Shown in pieces: positions 8,163 to 16,496 of a stretch of DNA of 64,000 bases; positions within the stretch are counted from its first letter, which is position 1; every line of letters starts with the position of its first letter. Below the pieces are notes generated by a model, which was not told where the DNA came from, made no database searches, and worked only from the letters and a program-made list of their open reading frames with translations. The DNA is from Natrialba asiatica DSM 12278 (GTDB lineage Archaea > Halobacteriota > Halobacteria > Halobacteriales > Natrialbaceae), in NCBI RefSeq assembly GCF_000337555.1, contig NZ_AOIO01000031.1, positions 44,177-108,176 of the forward strand, given 5' to 3'. Both the position numbers and the translations under genes were made by a program.

Positions 8163-9067
8163 TGGCTCGAGGGGGAGACGATCGTCCTGATGTCGGCCCG
8201 GTCGTCGATCAGCTCTCGATCCTTCATCCACTCGAGGTGACCGTCGAGTTCGTCCGGATCGGCGAGTTCTGGGACCTCGTACCGGGGAACGGTCACCGAC
8301 TCGCGAACGGTTTCGAGGTCGATATCGTCGAAGAGATCCGGTGCGATATCGGCGTCCGACTCGAGCATCGCGAGGTACCGTTCGCGGAAGGCTTGCGGGT
8401 CGTCGTTGATCGCCTCGACGGCGCGGCCGTAGGCTCGCATGAAGCCGTCGAGGTCGTCCCCGTCGAGCGCGTCGGTGCCGACGATACCGATGTGGTTTTC
8501 GAAGGCGAGAACCTGCTCGAAGCCGAGGTGGTCGGCGAGGGTGCTGTGTGGATCGAGGAGCGTGATGGCGTCGGTATCGCCGTCACGGAGCGCCTGCAGC
8601 CGCTCGGTCGGCATGCCGAAGTGTTCGAGTTCGATCTCGTCGGGGTCGACGTACTCCTCGAGCGCTTTGATGGCGGTGTACTCCTGGCCGGTCCGACGAT
8701 TGACGCCGACGGGGACGCCGGCGAGGTCGGCGGGCGAGTTGATCGGCGTTTCCGGCCGCGTGTAGAGCGTGTACGGAAGGTCGGCAAACGTTCCGTGGGC
8801 GACGATTTTGCCGTCACCGAGCGACCAGGTGCGCCGGAGGCTCTCCCACTTGCAGACCGGGTAGAGGTCGACGTTGTCGTCGCCGGTCAGCGTCCAGTCG
8901 GCCGGGACGTACTTCCAGTCGACCCGTTGGCGGTCTCGTTCGACCAGTTCGACGTCGAGTCCCTCGTCCTCGAAGTAGCCGCGCTCGGCTGCGACCCGTT
9001 GTGGCAGCATGAACGAGAACGGGAGGTGAAAGATGCGCAGTGCACTCTGTATGTCACTCGATGCCAT
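8159..9067 (-). CDS. NMT1-like PBP-fold protein without signal peptide (first of triad)
   Basis: A 302-residue protein that begins almost directly with the binding-protein fold (LRIFHLPFSFMLPQRVAAERGYF). It contains LYTRPETPINSPADLAGVPVGV, the conserved segment near the hinge, quoted here without its last residues being unusual. Overall it also resembles 4,5-dihydroxyphthalate decarboxylase-like proteins, which use this fold as a cytosolic enzyme. ATG 9067 was preferred over 9094 because a TATA-like box lies 28 bases upstream of it. It is the first gene of the operon that continues through two paralogous genes and a VOC gene. No transporter genes accompany it. Confidence 0.8.
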   Translation of the reverse strand: MASSDIQSALRIFHLPFSFMLPQRVAAERGYFEDEGLDVELVERDRQRVDWKYVPADWTLTGDDNVDLYPVCKWESLRRTWSLGDGKIVAHGTFADLPYTLYTRPETPINSPADLAGVPVGVNRRTGQEYTAIKALEEYVDPDEIELEHFGMPTERLQALRDGDTDAITLLDPHSTLADHLGFEQVLAFENHIGIVGTDALDGDDLDGFMRAYGRAVEAINDDPQAFRERYLAMLESDADIAPDLFDDIDLETVRESVTVPRYEVPELADPDELDGHLEWMKDRELIDDRADIRTIVSPSSQ

Positions 9068-9091
9068 ACAGTGTGTGACGGCAACGGGCGG

Positions 9092-9098
9092 CATAAAA
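9092..9098 (-). promoter_or_regulatory. TATA-like promoter of the PBP-fold/VOC operon
   Basis: The minus strand reads TTTTATG, centred 28 bases before the ATG at 9067. The position suits a leaderless operon mRNA. A second AT-rich element (GTATAAACG on the minus strand) lies near 9112-9120 and is an alternative. Confidence 0.5.
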
Positions 9099-9209
9099 CG
9101 TTTCTAGGGATCGTTTATACGCCTGTTAGCGGCGAATACAGTCATCGCTGGCTGAAGTAAGATTCACGTATCGCACTCGCTGAGCATACAGGTAACGGCA
9201 ACTGATATC

Positions 9210-9557
9210 ATGGACCACATACAGACGGCCGACGTCACCGCCGAGGAGGTTGCGGACGGCGTCTATCTCGGCGATCTCTTGGTGGGCGAACGGGCGAGCA
9301 TGAAATACTGGCGGATCGAACCGGGAGCGACGTTGCCCGCCCACGAGCACGACAACGAGCAGATCGGCTACGTACTATCCGGAACGCTGATAGCGATCGT
9401 CGAGGGGGACGAGATCGCTCTCGAAGAAGGTGACGCCTACCGGTTTCCGAGCAACGAGTATCACGGGGCTGAAAACCGACGCGACGAACCGGCGATCGGA
9501 CTCGGCGTCCTCGCACCGCCACGGCGGCGACCGGACTGGCGGACGAACGTTGACTGA
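9210..9557 (+). CDS. Small cupin-domain protein
   Basis: A 115-residue single cupin barrel. Motif 1 is present as PAHEHDNEQIGYVLSG (His, His, Glu ligands) and motif 2 as FPSNEYHGAEN with the second-motif His. Such proteins usually bind a divalent metal and act as dioxygenases, isomerases or small-molecule sensors. The gene is divergent from the binding-protein-fold operon, sharing a 142-base intergenic region, so it could belong to the same pathway. No substrate can be named. Confidence 0.82.
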   Translation: MDHIQTADVTAEEVADGVYLGDLLVGERASMKYWRIEPGATLPAHEHDNEQIGYVLSGTLIAIVEGDEIALEEGDAYRFPSNEYHGAENRRDEPAIGLGVLAPPRRRPDWRTNVD

Positions 9558-9654
9558 CGAACGGATAGCATGGAACGCCGATCACGCCTCAGTGGTCGGT
9601 CCATCCTGCTCACGACCGCGATCTGACGCCGCGAACGGATGAGACAGCGGGCGC

Positions 9655-9888
9655 TCACTCGACGATCGCCAGTAACACAACAATCCCACCCATGGCCGAG
9701 AGACACCCGCTGAGTAGTTTCGTCAATGTGACGTTCCACTCGGCCGGTTCGACGGTCCCGGCCGACCGCGTACTCCCGATGGCGTCGAGTTGCTCGTGAA
9801 ACCGAGTGATCCCGTAGGCGTGTCGTACGCCGAGGAAACCGAGTCCCACTAGAATAGTACCAACCACGATTCCGCCGATCGCAACCAT
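9655..9888 (-). CDS. Small two-helix membrane protein
   Basis: A 77-residue protein with a hydrophobic N-terminal segment (residues 2-20, Ile/Gly/Val rich) and a second at residues 57-76, separated by a polar loop of about 35 residues. Both should span the membrane. I do not recognise the family. It is followed by a 113-base gap from another membrane-anchored gene on the same strand. Confidence 0.55.
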   Translation of the reverse strand: MVAIGGIVVGTILVGLGFLGVRHAYGITRFHEQLDAIGSTRSAGTVEPAEWNVTLTKLLSGCLSAMGGIVVLLAIVE

Positions 9889-10001
9889 ACTCGTACGCTT
9901 ATGCTACTTGCGTAAAAACTCTCGTTCTCCAACTGCTTTCGCCGCAGTCCCGAATCGAAGCCCCAGCCGTCTCAGCGCCACGAGCGTCGCACCAAGGGGT
10001 A

Positions 10002-10868
10002 TCAACGGTGCCCGCTCTCCGGACCCGGAATCCACGCGAGAACTGAACTCGTCTCGGAAACCGCCGTAGAGACGAGCACCCGATCGCAGTCCCGGCAAAT
10101 CCGTTCGATACCGACTTGCGGCCGACGACAGCAGCGTTCGTCCCGCTCGACGCGCCGAGAGAGCGACCCGCCACAAACGGGACACCGGTCCCGAAGTATC
10201 CGCAGGCCGGTGAGAGTCGCTCGCCGATCCGCGGTGTCGACCGCGTCCCAGTCGTCGAGTCGCGATTCGAGTTCACGAGCGGCGGCGACGTCGGCGGCGA
10301 GGGCCGCGTCCGACGGCCACCGGACCAGTTTTTCGCCGTCGAGTTCGACGGTGCCGACGCCGCGCCGGGTTGCGGTCTCGGCGTCGAACGCCGTCGCCAC
10401 GGTCGCCGCGTCGACGGTGACGGACCCGTCGTGGTCCGCTCCGGAGCCGCCAGCGATGGTCGACAATCGGTCGTCCCACTGCGTCGCAAATCCCGTCGCG
10501 AGTCGCGGTCCGTCCGCCCGCTCCTCGATAACGCCGGCGGCCGAAAGCGCGCGAACCGCGCCTCCGAACTCGGCGGTGTCGATCGAGGGCCGCCGATGGG
10601 CCGCCGTTTCGAACGCCGCGTGAACTCGATCGGGGAGGTATCGCCGCGTAAGCGTCGGCGTACCGGGGAGTAGGTAGCCCCGAAACACGATGATCCCGAG
10701 GAACGCGACGAACGCGACCGCGCCGACCGCTCCGGAGACGGCGACACCGAGTCCGATCGCGCCGCCGAGTGCGATGGCGACGTTTCCGATCGTACACGGG
10801 AGACAGCGATTTGCGCCCGTATACTCGGGCCGTCTGAGTCGCGAAAACACGTCGGGTAGTCCGGCCAT
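10002..10868 (-). CDS. Haloarchaeal membrane-anchored protein with C-terminal zinc-ribbon
   Basis: A 288-residue protein. Residues 24-67 hold two hydrophobic segments that probably form a membrane hairpin. The middle is a soluble, helical region. The C-terminus has a Cys-rich site, CPVCGGSL near residue 233 and ICRDC near residue 265, with an adjacent Cys pair between them; this looks like a zinc ribbon. An N-terminal CLPC pair lies just before the first membrane segment. The family is not one I can name. Function unknown; a role at the inner membrane face is inferred. Confidence 0.65.
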   Translation of the reverse strand: MAGLPDVFSRLRRPEYTGANRCLPCTIGNVAIALGGAIGLGVAVSGAVGAVAFVAFLGIIVFRGYLLPGTPTLTRRYLPDRVHAAFETAAHRRPSIDTAEFGGAVRALSAAGVIEERADGPRLATGFATQWDDRLSTIAGGSGADHDGSVTVDAATVATAFDAETATRRGVGTVELDGEKLVRWPSDAALAADVAAARELESRLDDWDAVDTADRRATLTGLRILRDRCPVCGGSLSRRVERDERCCRRPQVGIERICRDCDRVLVSTAVSETSSVLAWIPGPESGHR

Positions 10869-11027
10869 TACCGATCACTCGGGTACCGCTTCGTGCCGAA
10901 CGGGGAATATACTTGTAGTACGCTCGACATACTGTCGGGATACGATGGAATTATTTCGAACCTATCCGACTGAGACTTAGATAGCGCGTCACCTGTTCGA
11001 AGTCTTCGATAATGATTATTCGTTGGC

Positions 11028-11960
11028 ATGTGGGAGCAAACTATGTGTGATGAGAACATGACACATGTAAATGCGAGGCGGGAGCTATCAGGCGCAGACC
11101 AAACGAAACTGGCGACGCAACTCGGTGCGACCGAGGTTCCCGATCAGCCGGTAACGTGGAGCGACCTGGCGGGACGGATCGAACCGGACCGATCGCCGAC
11201 GCTCGCGGCCGCCGGCGCGACGATCCGAGGTGAACTCGCGGAGCGACTCGACGGCGAGGTACTCGAACGCGAGCGCGACAGGCTTGCGGCCCGGATCGAG
11301 CGGCTTCCCGAGGTTCGGGAGACCGGCGTTCCGAACGAGCCCCACGGTTGTTACGAGGCGGTGGCCGACCCCGGCTGGCGGCTTTACGAGCACCTGGCGG
11401 AGGGCGAGTTCTTCGAGCACCTCGACGAGGCGCTGCCGCGGTTTACGCCCGCACACATCGAGCGCACCGCGCGGGAGCTGGTGCTGACGACGCCGCTTTC
11501 GGCGGCGCTCGACGATGTCGGGTTCGACGAGTCAGAGAAGACGGCGTTGCTGATCGCCGTCGCGAACGACGCCGACCGGCTCGCTCGGTGGGTGCCGTCG
11601 AACCAGATTCCGGACGGTGTCGAGTTCGATACGACGACCGTCCCGCCGCTTCACCGGCGCGCGATGGGCGGGGCGTTGCTGTGGATTCGGGGACTCGACC
11701 GGCACCTCTGGCAGAACGAGGTGCTCGTCACCGAGGAGGTCCTCGACGCCGCCATCGCGCACACGAAGACGATGCTGGGCGGCCTGTTCCTGTCGGCGAC
11801 GGCCGCCTGCGATCTCGCCACGACGGGGCGGCTCACGGACGAACAGGTGACCGCCGCGCTCGCGGCGGGGACGGCGGTACAGATCGTCGGGCAGGAGGAG
11901 CTGTTACACGAGGTGTTCTACGTTACCGACGAGACGCGCGCGCCGAGCAAACTGAGGTGA
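11028..11960 (+). CDS. Uncharacterised helical protein, first gene of quinoprotein operon
   Basis: A 310-residue soluble, mainly helical protein with no signal peptide. Three in-frame ATGs lie close together (11028, 11043, 11058), so the start is uncertain; 11058 is preceded by a GATGAGAAC stretch and is also plausible. The second half holds TPAHIERTARELVLTTPLS and a C-terminal helix bundle. I recognise no family. The next gene, a PQQ alcohol dehydrogenase, starts 6 bases after this stop with its GAGGTGAG ribosome binding site inside this gene's end, so the two are almost certainly co-translated. A chaperone, cofactor or electron-transfer partner role is only inferred. Confidence 0.75.
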   Translation: MWEQTMCDENMTHVNARRELSGADQTKLATQLGATEVPDQPVTWSDLAGRIEPDRSPTLAAAGATIRGELAERLDGEVLERERDRLAARIERLPEVRETGVPNEPHGCYEAVADPGWRLYEHLAEGEFFEHLDEALPRFTPAHIERTARELVLTTPLSAALDDVGFDESEKTALLIAVANDADRLARWVPSNQIPDGVEFDTTTVPPLHRRAMGGALLWIRGLDRHLWQNEVLVTEEVLDAAIAHTKTMLGGLFLSATAACDLATTGRLTDEQVTAALAAGTAVQIVGQEELLHEVFYVTDETRAPSKLR

Positions 11961-11966
11961 GTACGC

Positions 11967-13676
11967 ATGGCACTTCGCAACGACAGGGCCGTTCAGGCCG
12001 CACGCGACATCGAACTGACCGAGATCGAAGACGGCTACACGCTCGTCGGCGGCCCCGACGACTCCGTCACCGAACAACACGACACCGACCGGATCCCGGA
12101 GGTCGACGTCGACCAGGAGATGCTGAGCGGGACCGGGGAGGACCCCGAGTCGTGGCTCATGTACGGCGGGAACTACGAACAGCACCGAACGACGACCGCC
12201 GACGTCATTACGCCCGACAACGTCTCCGATCTCGAACTCGAGTACGAGCTGTCGGTCGGCACCGGCTCGAGCATGGAAGGGACGCCGATCGTCGTCCCGG
12301 GGGATCCGCCGATCATGTACCAGACCAACGGGCCGAACCACATGAAGGCGATCGATCCCCGCGAGGGGGAGGTCCTCTGGAGTTACACCTACGCGCCGCC
12401 GATCGGCGTCGAACTCTGCTGTGACGATAACAATCGCGGGGCAGCCGTCCTCGGCGACACGGTGTACATGACGACGCTCGACTCGGGGATCGTCGCGCTG
12501 AACCGGTACACCGGCGAGGAGGAGTGGCACACGCAGACGGCGGACCACGAGGTCGGCTACTCTGCGACGTGGGCCCCGGTGATCTACGACGGCACACTGT
12601 ATACGGGCAGCGCCGGCGGCGAGTACGGCGTCCTCGGATTCATCGCCGGCCTCGACGCCGAAAGCGGTGACGTGCAGTGGAAGTGCGACACGCTGCTCGA
12701 GGACGAGTGGGTCGGCGCGAGCCGCGAGCACGGCTGCGGGACGAGCTGGATGACGCCGACGATCGACGAAGACCGCGGCGTCCTCTACTCGCCCGTCGCG
12801 AACCCGGGACCGGACTTCGACGGGACGGTCCGTCCAGGGCCGAACTTCCCGACCTGCGGTACGCTCTCGCTCGACCTCGAGTCCGGCGAGTTCAACTGGG
12901 GATTCCAGAGCAGTCCGCACGACGTCTGGGACTACGACGCGGCGGCTCCGCGGGTGCTGGTTCCGGACGTGGAGGTCGAGGGCGAGTCGACGGACCTCGT
13001 CGTCGGCTCGGACAAGTCCGGGTGGGTGTACATGATGGACGCCGAGTCCGGTAAGCTCCACGAGCGCAGCGAGGAGATCTGCCAGCACATCAATATGTGG
13101 GAGATGATCCCGCACATCAGCGAGGACGAGCGGGTTCCGTTCGTTCCCGGCGCGCCGGGCGGCAACGACTGGCAGCCCCCGTCGTACAACCCGGAGACGG
13201 GGCTGGTGTACGTCATCCACCAGAACTATCCGCAAGACCTCTACTGGCGGTACGAGGAGTACGACGCCGGCCACCCTTACTGGGGCGGGAACCTCGACGA
13301 TCCGGCATCCGAGTTCCCCGACGAATGGAACGGTGCGATCACCGCCTTCGCCGCGGTCGATCCGGCGACGGGCGAGCGCGTCTGGCGCGACTGGATCGAA
13401 AGCGAGGACGACCACTACATGTGGGGCGGCTCGTTGTCGACCGCGACGGGACTCGTATTCAACGGCACTCAGAACGGTATTTTCGTCGCCTACGACGGCG
13501 AGAGCGGCGACCGGCTCTGGGAGTACGAGTTCGACGTGCCGATCAGTGCGTCGCCGATGAGCTGGTACGATCCCGGGGAGGAGAAACAGTACGTCGCCGT
13601 GCAAGTCGGCGGCAGCGGCTGGCTCCGGCAGGGGCCACGCGGCGACACGCTCGCCGTGTTCTCGATGGACGACTAA
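11967..13676 (+). CDS. PQQ-dependent alcohol dehydrogenase with lanthanide-type active-site pair
   Basis: A 569-residue eight-bladed quinoprotein of the methanol/ethanol dehydrogenase family. Visible landmarks are the vicinal disulfide Cys151-Cys152 followed by NRG, the metal ligand Glu219 (GSAGGE), Asn279 (VANPGPDFDG), and Asp322-Tyr-Asp324 in PHDVWDYD. The second Asp of this Asp-x-Asp pair is the extra ligand of lanthanide enzymes (XoxF, PedH); calcium enzymes such as MxaF have a small residue there. The enzyme would oxidise an alcohol with PQQ and pass electrons to an acceptor, plausibly the cupredoxin encoded next. Oddly, no signal peptide is seen, although bacterial homologues are periplasmic. 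Substrate unknown. Confidence 0.87.
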   Translation: MALRNDRAVQAARDIELTEIEDGYTLVGGPDDSVTEQHDTDRIPEVDVDQEMLSGTGEDPESWLMYGGNYEQHRTTTADVITPDNVSDLELEYELSVGTGSSMEGTPIVVPGDPPIMYQTNGPNHMKAIDPREGEVLWSYTYAPPIGVELCCDDNNRGAAVLGDTVYMTTLDSGIVALNRYTGEEEWHTQTADHEVGYSATWAPVIYDGTLYTGSAGGEYGVLGFIAGLDAESGDVQWKCDTLLEDEWVGASREHGCGTSWMTPTIDEDRGVLYSPVANPGPDFDGTVRPGPNFPTCGTLSLDLESGEFNWGFQSSPHDVWDYDAAAPRVLVPDVEVEGESTDLVVGSDKSGWVYMMDAESGKLHERSEEICQHINMWEMIPHISEDERVPFVPGAPGGNDWQPPSYNPETGLVYVIHQNYPQDLYWRYEEYDAGHPYWGGNLDDPASEFPDEWNGAITAFAAVDPATGERVWRDWIESEDDHYMWGGSLSTATGLVFNGTQNGIFVAYDGESGDRLWEYEFDVPISASPMSWYDPGEEKQYVAVQVGGSGWLRQGPRGDTLAVFSMDD

Positions 13677-13711
13677 CCGCGATTACGATTCCAACGATTC
13701 AACTACAACCC

Positions 13712-14833
13712 ATGACGAACGAACACCGCTCACGCGACGACGTGTCCCGTCGCGGCGTGCTGAAGGGAACGGCGGCGATCGCCGGAACGGCGGCGACGGC
13801 CGGGACCGCAGGCGCGTATCGCGACGAGATCGACTTCCGACTGCCGGCCACACAGAACGACGGCGAGGGGCGAACGCTCTCGCTGCTCGGCATCGTCGGC
13901 GGCTGGGTCGGCGTCGCCCCGGCCGAACTCGACGGGAAGTCGAACCCGACGCTGCGATTGATCGAGGGCGAAGAACACGAAATCGTCTGGACGAACGGCG
14001 ACGGTTCGAACCACAACTTCACCGTCGCCGACGAGGACGGTGAGGTGATCGAAGCGACGGACTTCGTGAACGAACAGGGCGAATCACTCTCGTTTACGAT
14101 CACCGCCGACGAGGAGATGGCCGAGTACTACTGCATGCCTCACCCGGTTCAGATGCGCGGTCCGATCGAACTGGTCGACGCGGATGAGGTCCACGAGTTA
14201 CGGGTGCGAGTCGAGGACGAGAACGGCGAGCCGCTCGGCGCGGAGGTATTCGTCGGCGATCACCACTCCTTCTCCGACGTCGCCGCGCGGCCGGGACAGG
14301 AAACGGAAGAGAGTCCGCCGTCGATCGCCCGCTTCGACATGCTCGAAGACGGCGAGTACGAACTCGAGGTCTGGACCTACGGTCACGAGCGGGTGACCGA
14401 CACGGTGGCGATCGACGGCGACGATCAGGAAGTCACCGTAACGCTGCCCGCTATCGAACCCGGCGATCCGACCGAAACCTACGCGCTCCGGCTCGAGGAG
14501 GGCCAGTGGGTCGGCGTCGGTCCCGACGAGATCGCTGACGAATCGAATCCGACACTCGAGTTCGAGGCGGGCGAGACCTACGCGATCGAGTGGGAGAACG
14601 CGATCGGTCGCCATCAGCCCGAGGCGGAGAACAGGTCGACAGAACCGCTGCCAGGGCACAACCTCGTGCTTGCATCCGGCGGCGAAACCAACGAGTGGGA
14701 TACCCTCGTCAGATCGGATTTCCTCGACGAGAGCGGGGAGACACAGACCGTCGAGTTCGTCGCCCAGGAGGAGATGGGGGTCTACCTCGACCAGTCACAA
14801 CTCGATGCGATCGGCGAGGTTACCGTCGAGTAG
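13712..14833 (+). CDS. Tat-exported two-domain cupredoxin with one copper site
   Basis: A 373-residue protein with a Tat signal (SRRGVLKG, Ala-rich stretch to about residue 35). Residues 52-155 form a plastocyanin/halocyanin-like domain with copper ligands His101, Cys141, His144 and Met148. Residues 160-245 look like a carboxypeptidase-regulatory-like beta domain. Residues 255-373 repeat the first domain's opening (WVGVGPDEIADESNPTL against WVGVAPAELDGKSNPTL) but the Cys, second His and Met are replaced (VYLDQSQL), so its copper site looks lost. The gene follows the PQQ dehydrogenase by 35 bases and probably supplies its electron acceptor outside the membrane. Confidence 0.85.
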   Translation: MTNEHRSRDDVSRRGVLKGTAAIAGTAATAGTAGAYRDEIDFRLPATQNDGEGRTLSLLGIVGGWVGVAPAELDGKSNPTLRLIEGEEHEIVWTNGDGSNHNFTVADEDGEVIEATDFVNEQGESLSFTITADEEMAEYYCMPHPVQMRGPIELVDADEVHELRVRVEDENGEPLGAEVFVGDHHSFSDVAARPGQETEESPPSIARFDMLEDGEYELEVWTYGHERVTDTVAIDGDDQEVTVTLPAIEPGDPTETYALRLEEGQWVGVGPDEIADESNPTLEFEAGETYAIEWENAIGRHQPEAENRSTEPLPGHNLVLASGGETNEWDTLVRSDFLDESGETQTVEFVAQEEMGVYLDQSQLDAIGEVTVE

Positions 14834-14889
14834 TTCGGAGCCTCGATCGCCGCACGGCGGGTTCCCGGACCCGCTTCCGCTTCGATGCG

Positions 14890-15777
14890 TCATCCCGTCG
14901 TCCGCTCGCGGCGTCGCTCGCGCTCGATCGTCGTCACGTAGATGCCGGCGAGAACGACGAGGCCGCCGGCTACCGTGATCGGGTCGGGGACCTCGGTCAG
15001 CAAGGCGAGCGCGAGCACCGTCGCACCGACGGGTTCGCCGAGCCAGGCTACGCTGACGACGACCGATTCGAGGTACTCTAACACCCAGTTAACCACCGTG
15101 TGTCCGAACACGCCGGGGCCGATCGCCATGCCGAGAAAGAGCAGCCACTCGCGGGCCGGGTACGCGACGAAGTCGTGGCCCTGCACGCCGACCAACGCGA
15201 ACAGCGTCACCGCACAGGCCGTGTAGACGACGGTCACGTAGGGAAACAGCGAGACGCGCTGGCGGATCGACCGCCCGGCGAGCACGTAGCCCGCGACGGT
15301 GACCGCTCCGAGGACCGCGAGCCCGTTCCCGTACATCGTCGCGTCCGAGAGCGGTGCCTCGCCGGCGTCGCCGAACGACATCGCTGCCGCGCCGACGATC
15401 GCAATCGCGAGACCGACTACCGTCTCCCGGGAGACGCGCTCGCCGAGGACCAGCCCCGCGCCGAGCGCCACGAACAGCGGTTGGGTCTGGACGAGCGTCA
15501 CGCTCGCGGCCACGCTCGTGTGATTCAAACTCTCGAACCAGGCCGCAAAATGCACCGCAAGCGCAATTCCAGCAATGACCGCGAATCCGATGTCGCGCCG
15601 AGCGAGACGACCGAACTCGTCGCGGTGCCGAGAGAGGGCGACCGGCGCGACCAGTGCCGTCGTGAACACCACCCGATAGAGAGCCGCGACTGAACTCGGG
15701 GCGTGACTCCAACGAACCAGGATTGCACTGGTGCTCGCGGCGAAAATTGCGAACGCGAGCGCGGCGTAGGGCGTCAC
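14890..15777 (-). CDS. EamA/DMT-family transporter
   Basis: A 295-residue protein with about ten hydrophobic segments arranged as two EamA repeats; the first begins at TPYAALAFAIFAAST and the second after GDAGEAPLSD near residue 140. Such carriers export or import small metabolites. Start choice: GTG at 15777 places the first helix right at the N-terminus; another GTG lies at 15798. The much longer open frame upstream to 16254 overlaps the opposite-side gene region and is not supported. It converges with the cupredoxin operon. Substrate unknown. Confidence 0.85.
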   Translation of the reverse strand: MTPYAALAFAIFAASTSAILVRWSHAPSSVAALYRVVFTTALVAPVALSRHRDEFGRLARRDIGFAVIAGIALAVHFAAWFESLNHTSVAASVTLVQTQPLFVALGAGLVLGERVSRETVVGLAIAIVGAAAMSFGDAGEAPLSDATMYGNGLAVLGAVTVAGYVLAGRSIRQRVSLFPYVTVVYTACAVTLFALVGVQGHDFVAYPAREWLLFLGMAIGPGVFGHTVVNWVLEYLESVVVSVAWLGEPVGATVLALALLTEVPDPITVAGGLVVLAGIYVTTIERERRRERTTG

Positions 15778-15884
15778 TTCGAGTTCGGACGGGTGCACGT
15801 CGTGTCGACGGTTTCGAACATCCAAACGTGTTCCGGATACGGCGCGGCAGGAGGCAGTATGGTTGATCTGGCGGGCCTGGTGGG

Positions 15885-16496
15885 TCAGGGTTCGTCGGGG
15901 ACGCGTCTGCCGCGATAGATACGTGCGATTTCGCGGTCGACGGCGGAGAGTTCGATGATGTCCTCCTCGGTTAGCGCTTCGGCGTCCCACTCGTCGAGAT
16001 AGGCGACGGCGTCTTCGCGGGCGGCGAACGGGCGGGGGTTGAGTCCCATCGGCTCGCTGTCGACGCCGTCCTCGTCGGTGACGAGCACGAAGTGGGCGTC
16101 GGTGGCGTCGATCAACTCGGTCGTTCCGAAGTTGGTCGTCCAGGCGTCGCTGACCGGCGATTCGACGGGCGGGGCGGCGTAGTAGGCGAACAGGCAACCC
16201 GGCGTATCGAAGACTGCGCCCTCGCCGTTCTCGTGGGCGAGTTGGCCCTGCCACCGCGCGTAGCTCGTCGGTCGCATGTTACACACGGCACAGTGCTGGT
16301 CCTCGGTGAACGGAATTGATTCCCCACCCGGATGGTCGATCACCCTGTCCGCGAACGGATGTTCATCGTCGTCTTCCCCCTCCGCCCCGTTATCGACGAG
16401 TTCACCGAGGCAACCGGCGATGCTGGTGGTAACGCCGATTCCCAGCGCGCCGAGCAATCGGCGTCTCGAGGAGTCTGTTGCCGAAGGCCCAGTCAT
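15885..16496 (-). CDS. NosL-like copper-binding lipoprotein
   Basis: A 203-residue protein with a Tat signal (SSRRRLLGALG) and lipobox (IAGC at residues 25-28), so an envelope lipoprotein. The mature part has CAVCNM, the Cys/Met motif of NosL-family Cu(I) chaperones, then GAVFDTPGCLFAYY typical of the family. In denitrifiers NosL delivers copper to nitrous-oxide reductase, but no nosZ, nosD, nosF or nosY gene is visible here. A copper-supply role for the nearby cupredoxin is possible but unproven. The start at 16496 puts the twin arginines in place; an upstream start at 16523 adds ten residues without benefit. Confidence 0.78.
   Translation of the reverse strand: MTGPSATDSSRRRLLGALGIGVTTSIAGCLGELVDNGAEGEDDDEHPFADRVIDHPGGESIPFTEDQHCAVCNMRPTSYARWQGQLAHENGEGAVFDTPGCLFAYYAAPPVESPVSDAWTTNFGTTELIDATDAHFVLVTDEDGVDSEPMGLNPRPFAAREDAVAYLDEWDAEALTEEDIIELSAVDREIARIYRGRRVPDEP

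Noticed and set aside
9899-10747. Minus-strand frame of 282 codons overlapping the zinc-ribbon membrane protein gene
   Set aside because: Shares DNA with a better gene in another frame; the product is Ser/Arg/Pro-rich.
11904-13604. Minus-strand open frame of 566 codons opposite the PQQ dehydrogenase
   Set aside because: It mirrors a real gene; its product is Arg/Val/Asp-rich without motifs, as expected for antisense frames in GC-rich codon-biased DNA.
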